Assembly: GCA_938075155.1 (NCBI GenBank) | Contig: CALJGL010000006.1 | Span: forward strand, 44,030 to 108,029 | Direction: 5' to 3' | Length of the DNA stretch: 64,000 nucleotides | Source: UBA12191 sp009937185 | GTDB taxonomy: Bacteria > Planctomycetota > UBA8108 > UBA1146 | Shown: in pieces, positions 45,841 through 54,932 of the stretch | Layout of the letters: every line of letters begins with the position of its first letter | Numbering within the stretch: the stretch's first letter is position 1 | Notes under the pieces: generated by a model | What the model was told of the DNA's origin: nothing | Database searches by the model: none | Seen by the model: the letters and a program-made list of their open reading frames with translations, nothing else | Made by a program: the position numbers and the translations under genes

Positions 45841-48813
45841 TCAGTGATCTCGTCTAACTACAGACTCCAGAGCGTTGTTTATCTCTCTCTCTAGAGCCAT
45901 TAACGAATACGGTTTTGGTAAAATCCCGAGAACATTCTCGGCGGAGATCTCATCGGTCTCAGTAGTATAATTTCCACTGCTCATGATCACCTTCACTGAG
46001 GGATCAATTTCGATAAGTTTCTCCAAGCACTCATTCCCCGACATTCGCGGCATCTTTTGATCAAGAATCACAAGATCGATGATCTTGGCGTGCTCCTTGA
46101 ATATCTCAAGAGCTCTAAATCCATCTAGAGCCCACAGAACTTCGTATCCCAAATGTCTGACAAGCTCACGGCATGATTCATTCACGAGCTCATCATCGTC
46201 GACGAACAAAATACAGCCGGCACCCTGCTTCCTAATGTGCTCGACTTCTGAAACGGGTTCCTCCTCGATAAGGGGCCATTCAAGAGTAAATTTTGCTCCA
46301 ATGTCTCCATTTTCTACTGTCACCTTTCCTCCATGATTCCGCATAAGCCTAGAAACTATCCAAAGACCAAGGCCTGTTCCTTGTTTCGTATTCACTTTCG
46401 AAGAAAAGTACGGCTCGAAAATCTTGAGCAGATTATCTTTGGGTATACCCATACCGCCATCTTCCACAATCACCTGAATAAACCGGGCCCCTTGGTCTCT
46501 AGAAATCACACCGCTACTGATCGATATTTCGCCTTCTCTGCTCGATTCTTCCATTGCGTTATTTGCATTTGTTAAAAGATTCATAAGAACCTGATGAACC
46601 TCACTCCGATCACAACGAACAGAATCCGCAGAAGCATTCAATCGATCGAAGTTCACGGAAACCCCTAATGCCAGACTGGGTCGAATAAGCCGTGCAACAT
46701 CTTGAACCAGGTCATGAAGAGAAAAAGAAGCGCCATTTACGGATTTTGAAACATCTCTCATTCTGGAGCTCAAAGATGCTCCGAACTCAGCGGCGCTCTT
46801 TACAGATCTTAATGAGGACTTTTGGTCTTCGCGTATTGCTTCAGAATCTAACAAACGAGACACATGACTCGTAATTGTCTGCAGCACGTTATTGAAATCA
46901 TGAGCAACGCCTTCGGTCACATGTGAAATCGATCGCTTTTTATCTTCATGAATACTTTGAGCTTCCATCTTCTTGCGGATGATCTCTTCTCTTTCCCGCC
47001 GGTAACAACTCGCGATCATGCTGCTGATGAGCTCTAAAGGTCTTCGAACTTTTTGCCTTAAGTAATTCGTTAATCCTTCTTCTGAATTCCTGTCACCATC
47101 AAAAATAACCACCACGAAGCCTTCGATTTGTTCACCCAGCTTCATTGGGCCAGCAATAAAATCGAAATCTCCTACGCTTGGGAATATATTTTTTATCTCT
47201 TTGGCCGCAATGACGTCATGGGAATCTAAAACTTGAGCTTCAGAAACCTGCCTCATGCCTTCTATAAATTTCACTCCGGCTTCAGTGCACGCCTTTGCGG
47301 ATTTAACTTTACTTTCATGAATCTGAAGATCGCCACAAGGATCTCTCGAAGGATCTTTGAGCCAGCATTCTTTTCTTCGAAAATGGCCGTCGCTCTCATG
47401 GATAACATGAATTGAAGATATTTCTTCAATCAGGCTTCCCATATTTCCCAAGACTGCCTGAACCGTCTTCGACAAATCTTTTGACTTCGACGAGATCATT
47501 GAAACAACGGATTGCTCGATAAACTTAAAGACTTCAAGGCTCTGAATATCTGCCTTAATCAATCTCCCGTAGAAGGGATGCATGATTCTTCTGGCAGATA
47601 TTTTCGCCTCGAATCTCTTTTTGTTTTTCTTTTCAAAGATCATTTCCGCTTTCAGCACCCCACTCAGATCGAAACTTTCATAGTTCCGCATTCTCTCTTT
47701 CCACATATTTGCGGGATGAAGAGACTTCACGTCCATCGACTTCATCTCGTCTCTGCTGTATCCGAATATTTTCAATGTGCTTTCGCTAACAGCGTAAATT
47801 TTTCCATGCTCGTCGTGGAGGACGCTTGCGATAGGACTTTCTTCTGTATCCTCCAGTTTGTCCTTTACGACGTGGGCTAATGAAGCCGCCACTTGTTCGT
47901 CGTTAAGGCTCTTGCGAGTTCTATTGCGTCTAACAGAGAGGCACTCATTCACAATTGTCGCAGAATCTTCAGTACCACCTTTAAGTATCACGCACCCCAA
48001 AGCCCCTCGGCTGAACCATTTAATTTGTTCTTCTAACAGATCACTTGCTGAACTTCGATTTTCGATAAGGACAACAACTCCAGTATCCACTGAAAGCTGT
48101 TCGATGGTTCGCTCACCAGGGTCCGAAATCCCCTTCAACGGTTGTGAGCTTGGGCTATCTCGCCGAAGATGAACTTCCTCGACCCAATCATCTATTCTCT
48201 GGAGCGTGTTCTCTTCCACGAGTAAGACGCCACCCTCGACACTGCCAAGGGGATCATTCGCCTTAAGATCAATTGACTTTATTTGCTGCCCTACTTCTGT
48301 GAACTTTTTCACCAATTCTTTTAACAAAACGGGGTCGCTCACTTGAGTATGAATAATGGGTAGTTCTGGTTCAGAAATTTTTCTATCACAAAGTTCATTC
48401 AGACTATCAATGACCGCATGAGGTACTTCGTCCAACATCACCATTTTTGAAGCTTTGGCATCTATCGCGAATTGCTTTAAATCAGCACCTAATAATTTTG
48501 GAGTTATTGCGATCGACATCGGTCTTACATCTGGATTCCATTCACGAATCCTGTCCCAAAATATTTGGTTCAATCCCCGAACAGGGACTCTGCCGAAATG
48601 AATATGGGGAATCAGTGCGTAAGGCGTTTTTTTCTTTGATTCGCATTCGTCGAGAAATGACAAAAGTTTTGTCATGTTGTGGACTATCTCTACAACAGCT
48701 CCCCAACGAGTTAACTCGACTTGTAAATTCTCAAGATTTTCATCGTCTTCCGCGGATTGCCATGCAATGACAATGTGTTTTTTTTCCTGATGAATATGCT
48801 GATCCACCATCAC
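45841..48813 (-). CDS. Hybrid sensor histidine kinase with C-terminal receiver
   Basis: This 990-residue soluble protein begins with a Rossmann-like pseudo-receiver (HIVIAWQSAEDDENL). A PAS domain follows (SVLHDEHGKIYAVSE, about residues 330-440), then a GAF-like region. The phosphoacceptor histidine lies in VTEGVAHDFNNVLQ, and the HATPase domain shows NLLTNANNAMEE, DGGMGIPK and GTGLGLWIV. A final receiver domain carries FVDDDE, a phosphorylatable Asp in LVILDQKMPRMSG and Lys in LPKPYS. The first ATG at 48813 has AGGAGAGTG upstream. No transmembrane helix is seen, so it senses cytoplasmic signals. No separate response regulator is adjacent. Confidence 0.88.
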   Translation of the reverse strand: MMVDQHIHQEKKHIVIAWQSAEDDENLENLQVELTRWGAVVEIVHNMTKLLSFLDECESKKKTPYALIPHIHFGRVPVRGLNQIFWDRIREWNPDVRPMSIAITPKLLGADLKQFAIDAKASKMVMLDEVPHAVIDSLNELCDRKISEPELPIIHTQVSDPVLLKELVKKFTEVGQQIKSIDLKANDPLGSVEGGVLLVEENTLQRIDDWVEEVHLRRDSPSSQPLKGISDPGERTIEQLSVDTGVVVLIENRSSASDLLEEQIKWFSRGALGCVILKGGTEDSATIVNECLSVRRNRTRKSLNDEQVAASLAHVVKDKLEDTEESPIASVLHDEHGKIYAVSESTLKIFGYSRDEMKSMDVKSLHPANMWKERMRNYESFDLSGVLKAEMIFEKKNKKRFEAKISARRIMHPFYGRLIKADIQSLEVFKFIEQSVVSMISSKSKDLSKTVQAVLGNMGSLIEEISSIHVIHESDGHFRRKECWLKDPSRDPCGDLQIHESKVKSAKACTEAGVKFIEGMRQVSEAQVLDSHDVIAAKEIKNIFPSVGDFDFIAGPMKLGEQIEGFVVVIFDGDRNSEEGLTNYLRQKVRRPLELISSMIASCYRREREEIIRKKMEAQSIHEDKKRSISHVTEGVAHDFNNVLQTITSHVSRLLDSEAIREDQKSSLRSVKSAAEFGASLSSRMRDVSKSVNGASFSLHDLVQDVARLIRPSLALGVSVNFDRLNASADSVRCDRSEVHQVLMNLLTNANNAMEESSREGEISISSGVISRDQGARFIQVIVEDGGMGIPKDNLLKIFEPYFSSKVNTKQGTGLGLWIVSRLMRNHGGKVTVENGDIGAKFTLEWPLIEEEPVSEVEHIRKQGAGCILFVDDDELVNESCRELVRHLGYEVLWALDGFRALEIFKEHAKIIDLVILDQKMPRMSGNECLEKLIEIDPSVKVIMSSGNYTTETDEISAENVLGILPKPYSLMALEREINNALESVVRRDH

Positions 48814-48949
48814 TCTCCTGTCGAGGATGCGCTTTATTTCTCCATCCGGTGTGCGGGAGATGAAATTGCGCCATACAACACATCAATCCGTAAATGATCG
48901 CGCATCGGACCGAAGATTTTTTTTAATAAACAAAATCCTGCTCAGTCAT

Positions 48950-48992
48950 AAAAATTGCGCCAAAAAACGCACTACAGCGTCTTTTGGCGCAA
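48950..48992 (-). terminator. Intrinsic terminator of the pntAB operon
   Basis: Read on the minus strand, a 16-bp stem with one mismatch (arms 48955-48970 and 48977-48992) is followed by five Ts. It begins about 24 nt after the pntB stop. Confidence 0.88.
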
Positions 48993-49015
48993 AATATCGT
49001 CTTCTTCGGTGATCG

Positions 49016-50452
49016 CTAGCTTCTGAGCCCCGTAAGTAGTTGATCCACGACAACCTTGGCATCGCCGAAGAGCATTCGTGTGTTTTCTTTAAAGAAGAGT
49101 GGATTCTGCACACCAGCGTATCCAGTGCCCATACTTCTCTTCATCACGACAACTGTTTCTGATTTCCACACTTCAAGAACTGGCATTCCTGCAATGGGGC
49201 TTGCTGGATCTTCCAACGCATCGGGATTCACAATGTCATTTGCTCCGATGACTAAAACTAAATCTGCCTTGGGAAGATCCTCATTGATCTCGTCCATTTC
49301 CAAAACAATGTTGTAATCAACATTTGCTTCTGCGAGCAAAACATTCATATGTCCAGGAAGCCTTCCGGCGACGGGGTGAATCGCGAATCTCACCGTCTTT
49401 CCTTTTTCTTTCAGGAAGTCGACGACCTGACTCAGTGAATGCTGAGCCTGCGCTACAGCCATACCGTAACCGGGAACGATCACGATATCAGAAGCCTCTT
49501 TCAGCGATTCAACCGTTTCAGAAACCTCAAAGGTTTGAACTTCGCCTTGCTCTCTTGTTATTGCGGGGCCTCCGCCACCGCCATCCGTTCCAAAGCCGCC
49601 CAGAATGACGCTGACAAAAGAACGATTCATCGCACGACACATGATGTAACTAAGAATTGCTCCGGAAGATCCGACGAGGGCGCCCGTAACAATCAAGAGA
49701 TCGTTCTTGAGCATGAATCCTGCTGCTGCTGCTGCCCAACCCGAATAACTATTTAGCATAGAAACCACGACCGGCATATCAGCTCCACCGATAGCAGCAA
49801 CCATATGAAATCCGATGACGCAGGCGATCAGGGTCATCCAAAGAAGCGACTCCACTGCGGTGTGTCCCTCTGCCGTCACAAAATCTATGGACAGGTATAC
49901 ACACGCAGACACCATCAGCAGGTTTAAGAAGTGTCTTCCCGGCAAAGTGAGGGGTTTTCCAGAGACTGACCCTCTCAGCTTTAGGAATGCCAGAATCGAC
50001 CCTGTAAATGTGATGGCTCCAATGAAAACATCGAGATAAATCTCAATGTTATGCACAACTTCACCACCTTCAGTGACAGGAATAGCTGGGGCCAGATATG
50101 TAGAAATACCTACCAGTACCGCAGCCAAGCCCACGAAACTATGAAGAATCGCCACGAGTTCAGGCATCGAGGTCATTCCGACTCTCGCAGCCATGACTCC
50201 GCCAATGAGGGCTCCAACACCGATAGCTCCAGCGAAAGCATTCCGCGTTGCGTCGTCCTCTAGCAAAGAATCAAATCCAGTGGCATTGCCGGTGATGAGC
50301 AGCGTCGTCGCTCCGACAGCCAACAACATTCCGACGATGCCGTAGAAATTTCCTCGGCGAGCGGATTTCTGATTTGAAAGTCCACCCAGACTTAAAATGA
50401 AAAGTACGGCGGCTACGAGATATGAAGCCGCGATGGCGCCTGCAGGTATCAT
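49016..50452 (-). CDS. pntB: NAD(P) transhydrogenase subunit beta
   Basis: The 478-residue protein has an N-terminal run of hydrophobic helices. The soluble NADP(H)-binding domain follows, with IVPGYGMAVAQAQHSL, FAIHPVAGRLPGHMNVLLAEA, VIGANDIVNPDA and KRSMGTGYAGVQNPLFF. All are typical of PntB. Together with PntA it forms the proton-translocating transhydrogenase that makes NADPH from NADH using the proton gradient. It lies 10 nt downstream of pntA and is followed by a strong terminator. Confidence 0.95.
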   Translation of the reverse strand: MIPAGAIAASYLVAAVLFILSLGGLSNQKSARRGNFYGIVGMLLAVGATTLLITGNATGFDSLLEDDATRNAFAGAIGVGALIGGVMAARVGMTSMPELVAILHSFVGLAAVLVGISTYLAPAIPVTEGGEVVHNIEIYLDVFIGAITFTGSILAFLKLRGSVSGKPLTLPGRHFLNLLMVSACVYLSIDFVTAEGHTAVESLLWMTLIACVIGFHMVAAIGGADMPVVVSMLNSYSGWAAAAAGFMLKNDLLIVTGALVGSSGAILSYIMCRAMNRSFVSVILGGFGTDGGGGGPAITREQGEVQTFEVSETVESLKEASDIVIVPGYGMAVAQAQHSLSQVVDFLKEKGKTVRFAIHPVAGRLPGHMNVLLAEANVDYNIVLEMDEINEDLPKADLVLVIGANDIVNPDALEDPASPIAGMPVLEVWKSETVVVMKRSMGTGYAGVQNPLFFKENTRMLFGDAKVVVDQLLTGLRS

Positions 50453-50462
50453 GTCGCCCCCC

Positions 50463-52028
50463 TTAACCTTGGAACATCTTCAGCATGCGCTGAGTCACAA
50501 GAAAACCACCTGCAATATTGATGGTTGCGAATAGCACTGCTACTAATCCTAAGATAGTAGCCGGCTCATCCAGAGGGCCGCCAAGTTGCAGCATTCCTCC
50601 AACGATGATGATTCCACTGATGGCGTTTGTCACACTCATCAACGGTGTGTGTAATGAAGCGCTGACATTCCAAACGACTTGATAGCCAATAAAGCATGAG
50701 AGAACAAACACTGTGACTTGTTGAAGGAACGAAGGTTCCGGGCTTTCACTTCCTGTCCAACCCACTGCGATCAATGCCGCTCCAATGAGCAACATGACCC
50801 ATGGTCCTCTGTCCTTCTCTTCACTTTTCTTATCGCCCGCAATTGCCGGGACTACTTCAGAAGATGGTTCTTCTTTCTTAATTTCTTCAGCTAATTTTTT
50901 GACCGGAGCAGGCCACTTCATCTCGCCCTCTCGAAGAACGAGTGCTCCCCGTACCACTTCGTCTTCTTCATCGACTCGGTAATCAGCAGCTTTACCCATA
51001 TCATCGAGTAAATGGCAGATGTTGTTTCCATAAAGGTCACTTGAGACGTTCGCCATGCGACTAGGAAGATCGGTGTAACCCACAATCTTCACGCCATGAC
51101 TCTCGATCACTTTATCTGCCACAGCTCCTGCGGTGTTTCCGCCCCTCTCTGCAGCAAGGTCAACTATCACTGAACCCTGCTTCATGTTCTTAACGGCTTG
51201 TTCAGTGATCAGTAGAGGAGCGGGCCTGCCTGGTATTAAGGCAGTTGTAACGATGATGTCGATTTCGCTCGCTTGCTCTTCAAACAATGCATGCTCAGCA
51301 TCGATGAAAGCCTGGCTCATCTCTTTGGCGTATCCCCCAGAGCCTGTTCCGTCCTCTTCTATTTCTACGGTTAAAAACTCTGCGCCCATAGACTGCACTT
51401 GCTCTTCGACTGCGGGTCTCGTATCGAAAGCCCTAACGATGGCGCCCAATCCACGAGCTGCGCCAATAGCAGCCAGTCCAGCGACACCGGCACCGACGAC
51501 CATGACTCTCGCGGGAGGTACTTTTCCTGCTGCCGTCATTTGCCCAGTAAAGAAACTGCCGAACTCATTCGCTGCTTCGAGTACCGCTCGGTATCCAGCG
51601 ATATTTGCCATCGAAGACAAGGCATCCATTTTTTGGGCCCGACTGATTCGTGGAATGCAATCCATGGCAAGCACAGTAGCCTTGCGTGCAGACAACTTCT
51701 CTACCAGTTCCTTTTCCTGGCCAGGCCAGATGAAACTGATGAGAGTCGCCCCTTCTTTTAAAAGATCGGCTTCATGGAGATTGAGATCTTTGCGTTCCAT
51801 TGGGGCGCGTACCTTTATCACGATATCCACATCAGCCCATGCGCTTTTTACGTCACTTATCGTGGCTCCTGCATCGACGTAGGCTTGGTCCGTAAAGCTA
51901 GCGTTAACGCCTGCACCGGACTCCACAAAGACAGCGAAACCTTGCTTGATGAGCCTCTGAACATTTTTCGGTGAAGCAGCAACCCGACATTCATCAGGCC
52001 ACGCTTCTTTCACTACGCCGATCTTCAT
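50463..52028 (-). CDS. pntA: NAD(P) transhydrogenase subunit alpha (fused alpha1-alpha2)
   Basis: The N-terminal NAD-binding domain starts MKIGVVKEAWPDECRVA, with the glycine-rich Rossmann motif VVGAGVAGLAAIGAARGLGA near residue 175 and the D-loop FDTRPAVEEQV. After a charged linker, four hydrophobic helices (for example TVFVLSCFIGYQVVWNVS) form the alpha2 membrane part. The 521-residue single chain resembles the E. coli type, in which alpha1 and alpha2 are fused. It is the first gene of the pntAB operon. Confidence 0.95.
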   Translation of the reverse strand: MKIGVVKEAWPDECRVAASPKNVQRLIKQGFAVFVESGAGVNASFTDQAYVDAGATISDVKSAWADVDIVIKVRAPMERKDLNLHEADLLKEGATLISFIWPGQEKELVEKLSARKATVLAMDCIPRISRAQKMDALSSMANIAGYRAVLEAANEFGSFFTGQMTAAGKVPPARVMVVGAGVAGLAAIGAARGLGAIVRAFDTRPAVEEQVQSMGAEFLTVEIEEDGTGSGGYAKEMSQAFIDAEHALFEEQASEIDIIVTTALIPGRPAPLLITEQAVKNMKQGSVIVDLAAERGGNTAGAVADKVIESHGVKIVGYTDLPSRMANVSSDLYGNNICHLLDDMGKAADYRVDEEDEVVRGALVLREGEMKWPAPVKKLAEEIKKEEPSSEVVPAIAGDKKSEEKDRGPWVMLLIGAALIAVGWTGSESPEPSFLQQVTVFVLSCFIGYQVVWNVSASLHTPLMSVTNAISGIIIVGGMLQLGGPLDEPATILGLVAVLFATINIAGGFLVTQRMLKMFQG

Positions 52029-52235
52029 GATCCAACCGATCCTTTCTGGAAAGGTGATTTACCAACTCTATGATGAGAGCATCCCCTCAAAGAATGAAGC
52101 GAATCCGACGCTATAGTTGCTGAACATTCCAGGTTCATATTCAATCTGTAGGTGATAAACTGGAAATTGAGGTTCTTAGGGCCGTGATCTTTTGTTAATG
52201 AGAAATATGCACAAGTGATGGATTGCCGGTGATTC

Positions 52236-52862
52236 ATGAAGATTTCAAGAAAGAAAATGCAGCGTTTCTCAACACCGCGATGCATTTCTTATCTCCTCTT
52301 TTCTCTTCTCGTCTTCTCCGTGCACAATAATCCTGTTGACGCCCAATCAAATTTCGATGAGTGCGGTATTTTCGAAATGGACCCGCTAGGCACCTGCCTA
52401 CTTTTCTATCCTGAGGATGCCACACTCGGTGCGTTTTATGTCGACATGGGAGCGATTACGCTTCCGCCCCCAGGAACAGAAGGACTGCTGTCTGGCACCG
52501 AAGTGGATTGTTTCGGAATTTGCTTTCCGACAAGCTGCATCATCGGTGCAACTTTCAATGCCACAGGATGCAATACGACTCCAGGCCCTCAGTTCATTCG
52601 GGGCGATTGCAATAATGATATGACCTATAATTTAGCGGACCCGATTTACCATCTCACCAGTTTATTCTCATCCGGCCCACCACCACCCTGCCATGCCGCC
52701 TGTGACATGGATTTGGATGATGGATCTAACATTGCTGACTCGATTGCCATGTTGAATTTACTCTTTTTAAATGCGCCTCCTCCGCCAGATCCATATCCAT
52801 CTTGCGGCGAAAACCCCAATCCTTCTCAGTTTCTCGACTGCCTAAATCCTAGTTGTCCATAA
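52236..52862 (+). CDS. Small exported protein with dockerin-like tail
   Basis: A signal peptide (RCISYLLFSLLVFSVHNNPVDA) precedes a Cys-rich region of about 90 residues with several CxxC-like pairs (VDCFGICFPTSC). The usual Asp-rich C-terminal pair follows, IRGDCNNDMTYNLADPIYHLTSLF and DLDDGSNIADSIAMLNLLF (abridged), ending FLDCLNPSCP. The first unit is degenerate relative to the 24794 and 42939 proteins. The ATG at 52236 or 52257 may be the start. It is joined directly to the DUF3592 gene (TAA then ATG). Confidence 0.8.
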   Translation: MKISRKKMQRFSTPRCISYLLFSLLVFSVHNNPVDAQSNFDECGIFEMDPLGTCLLFYPEDATLGAFYVDMGAITLPPPGTEGLLSGTEVDCFGICFPTSCIIGATFNATGCNTTPGPQFIRGDCNNDMTYNLADPIYHLTSLFSSGPPPPCHAACDMDLDDGSNIADSIAMLNLLFLNAPPPPDPYPSCGENPNPSQFLDCLNPSCP

Positions 52863-53411
52863 ATGGAATCCGAACCAAACGAGAACGATACGTCATTGCA
52901 TCAAGAGAGCCCCGGCTTGCTTGCCGGCTGCGTCATTACTTTTGTCAGTATCTTTCTCATCGTGTGGATTTCAACTGTCGCTTACTTCTTATACATCGCA
53001 AACAATTATGAAAAATCATGGGACTGGCCACGAGTCGAAGGAAAGGTGTTGAGTCATAATATTTCGACGTACCGCTCAACTTCAAAAAATGGAAATTCGA
53101 ACTCTTCATCGACCACGTATACGCCAATTGTTTTATACAGTTACTCTGTAAATCGAGAGGTCTTTGAAAACGACACCGTTCAATTTCTGAAAACATACTC
53201 TTCGAGATCAAAAGCGGAAAAAGTACTTGAAGAATACCCCGTAGATTCAGCTGTCATTGTTTTCCACAACCCCGATTATCCAGGTGATGCAGTCTTGGTT
53301 CCCGGAATCGACGGAAATTCCCGGCTGGTTCTAAATATTTTCACCGGTGTAACTGTTTTATTAATTTTCTTGATACTTCTGGCCTGGTGGAAAAAAAGAA
53401 AAAGTCGATAA
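52863..53411 (+). CDS. DUF3592 membrane protein
   Basis: This 182-residue protein has two hydrophobic helices, near residues 21-46 and 158-173. Between them is a beta-rich domain beginning with the DUF3592 hallmarks (WDWPRVEGKVLSH and PIVLYSYSVNREVFENDTV) and ending in HNPDYPGDAVLVPG. The ATG abuts the previous stop codon (TAAATG), so it is co-translated with the dockerin-tailed protein. The function of DUF3592 proteins is unknown. Confidence 0.8.
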   Translation: MESEPNENDTSLHQESPGLLAGCVITFVSIFLIVWISTVAYFLYIANNYEKSWDWPRVEGKVLSHNISTYRSTSKNGNSNSSSTTYTPIVLYSYSVNREVFENDTVQFLKTYSSRSKAEKVLEEYPVDSAVIVFHNPDYPGDAVLVPGIDGNSRLVLNIFTGVTVLLIFLILLAWWKKRKSR

Positions 53412-53419
53412 GGCCATCT

Positions 53420-54868
53420 TTAGGCTTCTTTTTCGCAACAGGCGAACAAATTTATCTTTTGTTCTTCGTACAGAAACTCACTGCATTCCCGGTCAAATAG
53501 TGACGCACGAAAGATTCTGTTCATGTCTTCTTCATCCCGGTGAATAAGTTTCCAACTAAATAGATGATCCATAATCGCCCGTGATCTATTCGAAGTGTGA
53601 AAGTTACCGAGAATAACGCGACCGCCCGGCCTCAATAACCCATGAATAAAGTTCAAAAATCGAACAACAAACTCGTCACTGAAGTAGTCGATCAAACCAA
53701 TACTGTATACAAGATCCTGAGGAGGAATTTTAAGTTCACCTCTACCCATACTTAGGTATACCAAATTCAAATGATGGCGATCGATTTTAGATTCCAGTCC
53801 CAAGTCATTGCTCCATTGCCCTACAAATTCCAGAGCTTGTTCATCGATATCAACGAGGTGACTCTGAACATTCGAAGAAACCCCATTGGACATGTAATGA
53901 TCGAAGAGCTCCCTTGCCGGCCCACATGCCAAACTGGTGATTTCTATCGGTTGATCTGGGCGTAGACCGCGGGCTCGCTCAATTTGGCCCGTCACTAATC
54001 CCTTTCGATTTCTTACCGCTCTAGCGCAACTCAGACCCAAAACAGCTCTGTCCATCAAAGCACCCAACTCTCCGTATCCAGAGGGTTCATTTTGATAGAT
54101 CCATTCAATCGTTAGATAATCTCCAGCATATCCACGCGGCTTCGAGTATGAGCGCTCACCAACACGCGTCATCAAGACATAGGGCAAGAGTTCTGTCATC
54201 AGCTGTCGGCCAAGACGATCGCACCTGGTTGAACTCAGCGGGCCCTCTGCTCCGATAAGCTCATTTAACTGGCCCTCTAGTTCGTAAACGAAGTCTACAA
54301 ACTCCTGAGAAAATTCTTCGGTCAACCCGTCATCCCTTGTTCGCTCCATTTCTTCTGCTCGTAAAAATAGATTTTTGAATTGGGACAACGATTCTGTGAG
54401 AACTGTAGAAATTTCAGCATCTTGAGGGATTTCCTGCCCTAACTTTGGCTGAAAAAGATTCGAATTATTTCTTAATCTTCGAGCCATCAAGCGGGCCAAA
54501 GCAGCATGGAATCTTGAAGAAAAGGCCTCATCTGAAACCAACTTTTGGGTCAATGCTCCTGTAGGGATCTCAAGTAATAAACTGTTCTCTTTCGCCTTCA
54601 CTGTCGCCGTAGGTAGCTGCCCTTCAAGAAAAGACACCTCTCCAATAAACTCTCCTGGTCCAATTAATGACAACTCATGTTCAGGAAACTCATCCACGTG
54701 AACCGTCAGCAAACCCTGAAGTAAAATATAAATTTTTTCGAGAGGCGCATTCTGGCCAATAATCTGTGTACCAGTTATCACCTGAATTTCATTCCCCGAT
54801 TGGAAAATCCATTCTTGATCTGCTTCTGTAAGCTCCTGAAGGAATTCAATAGAATCAAAGGTTGCCAT
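53420..54868 (-). CDS. Cyclic-nucleotide-binding domain fused to a SAM methyltransferase
   Basis: Residues about 5-130 form a cNMP-binding beta-roll (EKIYILLQGLLTV, GPGEFIGEVSFLEG, ATVKAKENSLLLEI). After a helical linker, KPRGYAGDYLTIEWIY and ITSLACGPARELFDH introduce a class I methyltransferase fold. The layout resembles proteins annotated as PhcB-like 3-hydroxypalmitate methyl ester synthases, but the true substrate is unknown. The ATG at 54868 has AAGGAA directly upstream. If the beta-roll binds cAMP or cGMP it could control the methyltransferase. Confidence 0.78.
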   Translation of the reverse strand: MATFDSIEFLQELTEADQEWIFQSGNEIQVITGTQIIGQNAPLEKIYILLQGLLTVHVDEFPEHELSLIGPGEFIGEVSFLEGQLPTATVKAKENSLLLEIPTGALTQKLVSDEAFSSRFHAALARLMARRLRNNSNLFQPKLGQEIPQDAEISTVLTESLSQFKNLFLRAEEMERTRDDGLTEEFSQEFVDFVYELEGQLNELIGAEGPLSSTRCDRLGRQLMTELLPYVLMTRVGERSYSKPRGYAGDYLTIEWIYQNEPSGYGELGALMDRAVLGLSCARAVRNRKGLVTGQIERARGLRPDQPIEITSLACGPARELFDHYMSNGVSSNVQSHLVDIDEQALEFVGQWSNDLGLESKIDRHHLNLVYLSMGRGELKIPPQDLVYSIGLIDYFSDEFVVRFLNFIHGLLRPGGRVILGNFHTSNRSRAIMDHLFSWKLIHRDEEDMNRIFRASLFDRECSEFLYEEQKINLFACCEKEA

Positions 54869-54932
54869 TTTTTTTCCTTACAGATGAGTTTGGTACAAAT
54901 CTTTACCGAATCAAATTTCAATATCAGCCAAA

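Noticed and set aside
51133..51882. A 249-codon plus-strand frame opposite pntA
   Set aside because: pntA is a clear gene on the other strand and this frame has low-complexity Ser/Ala sequence.
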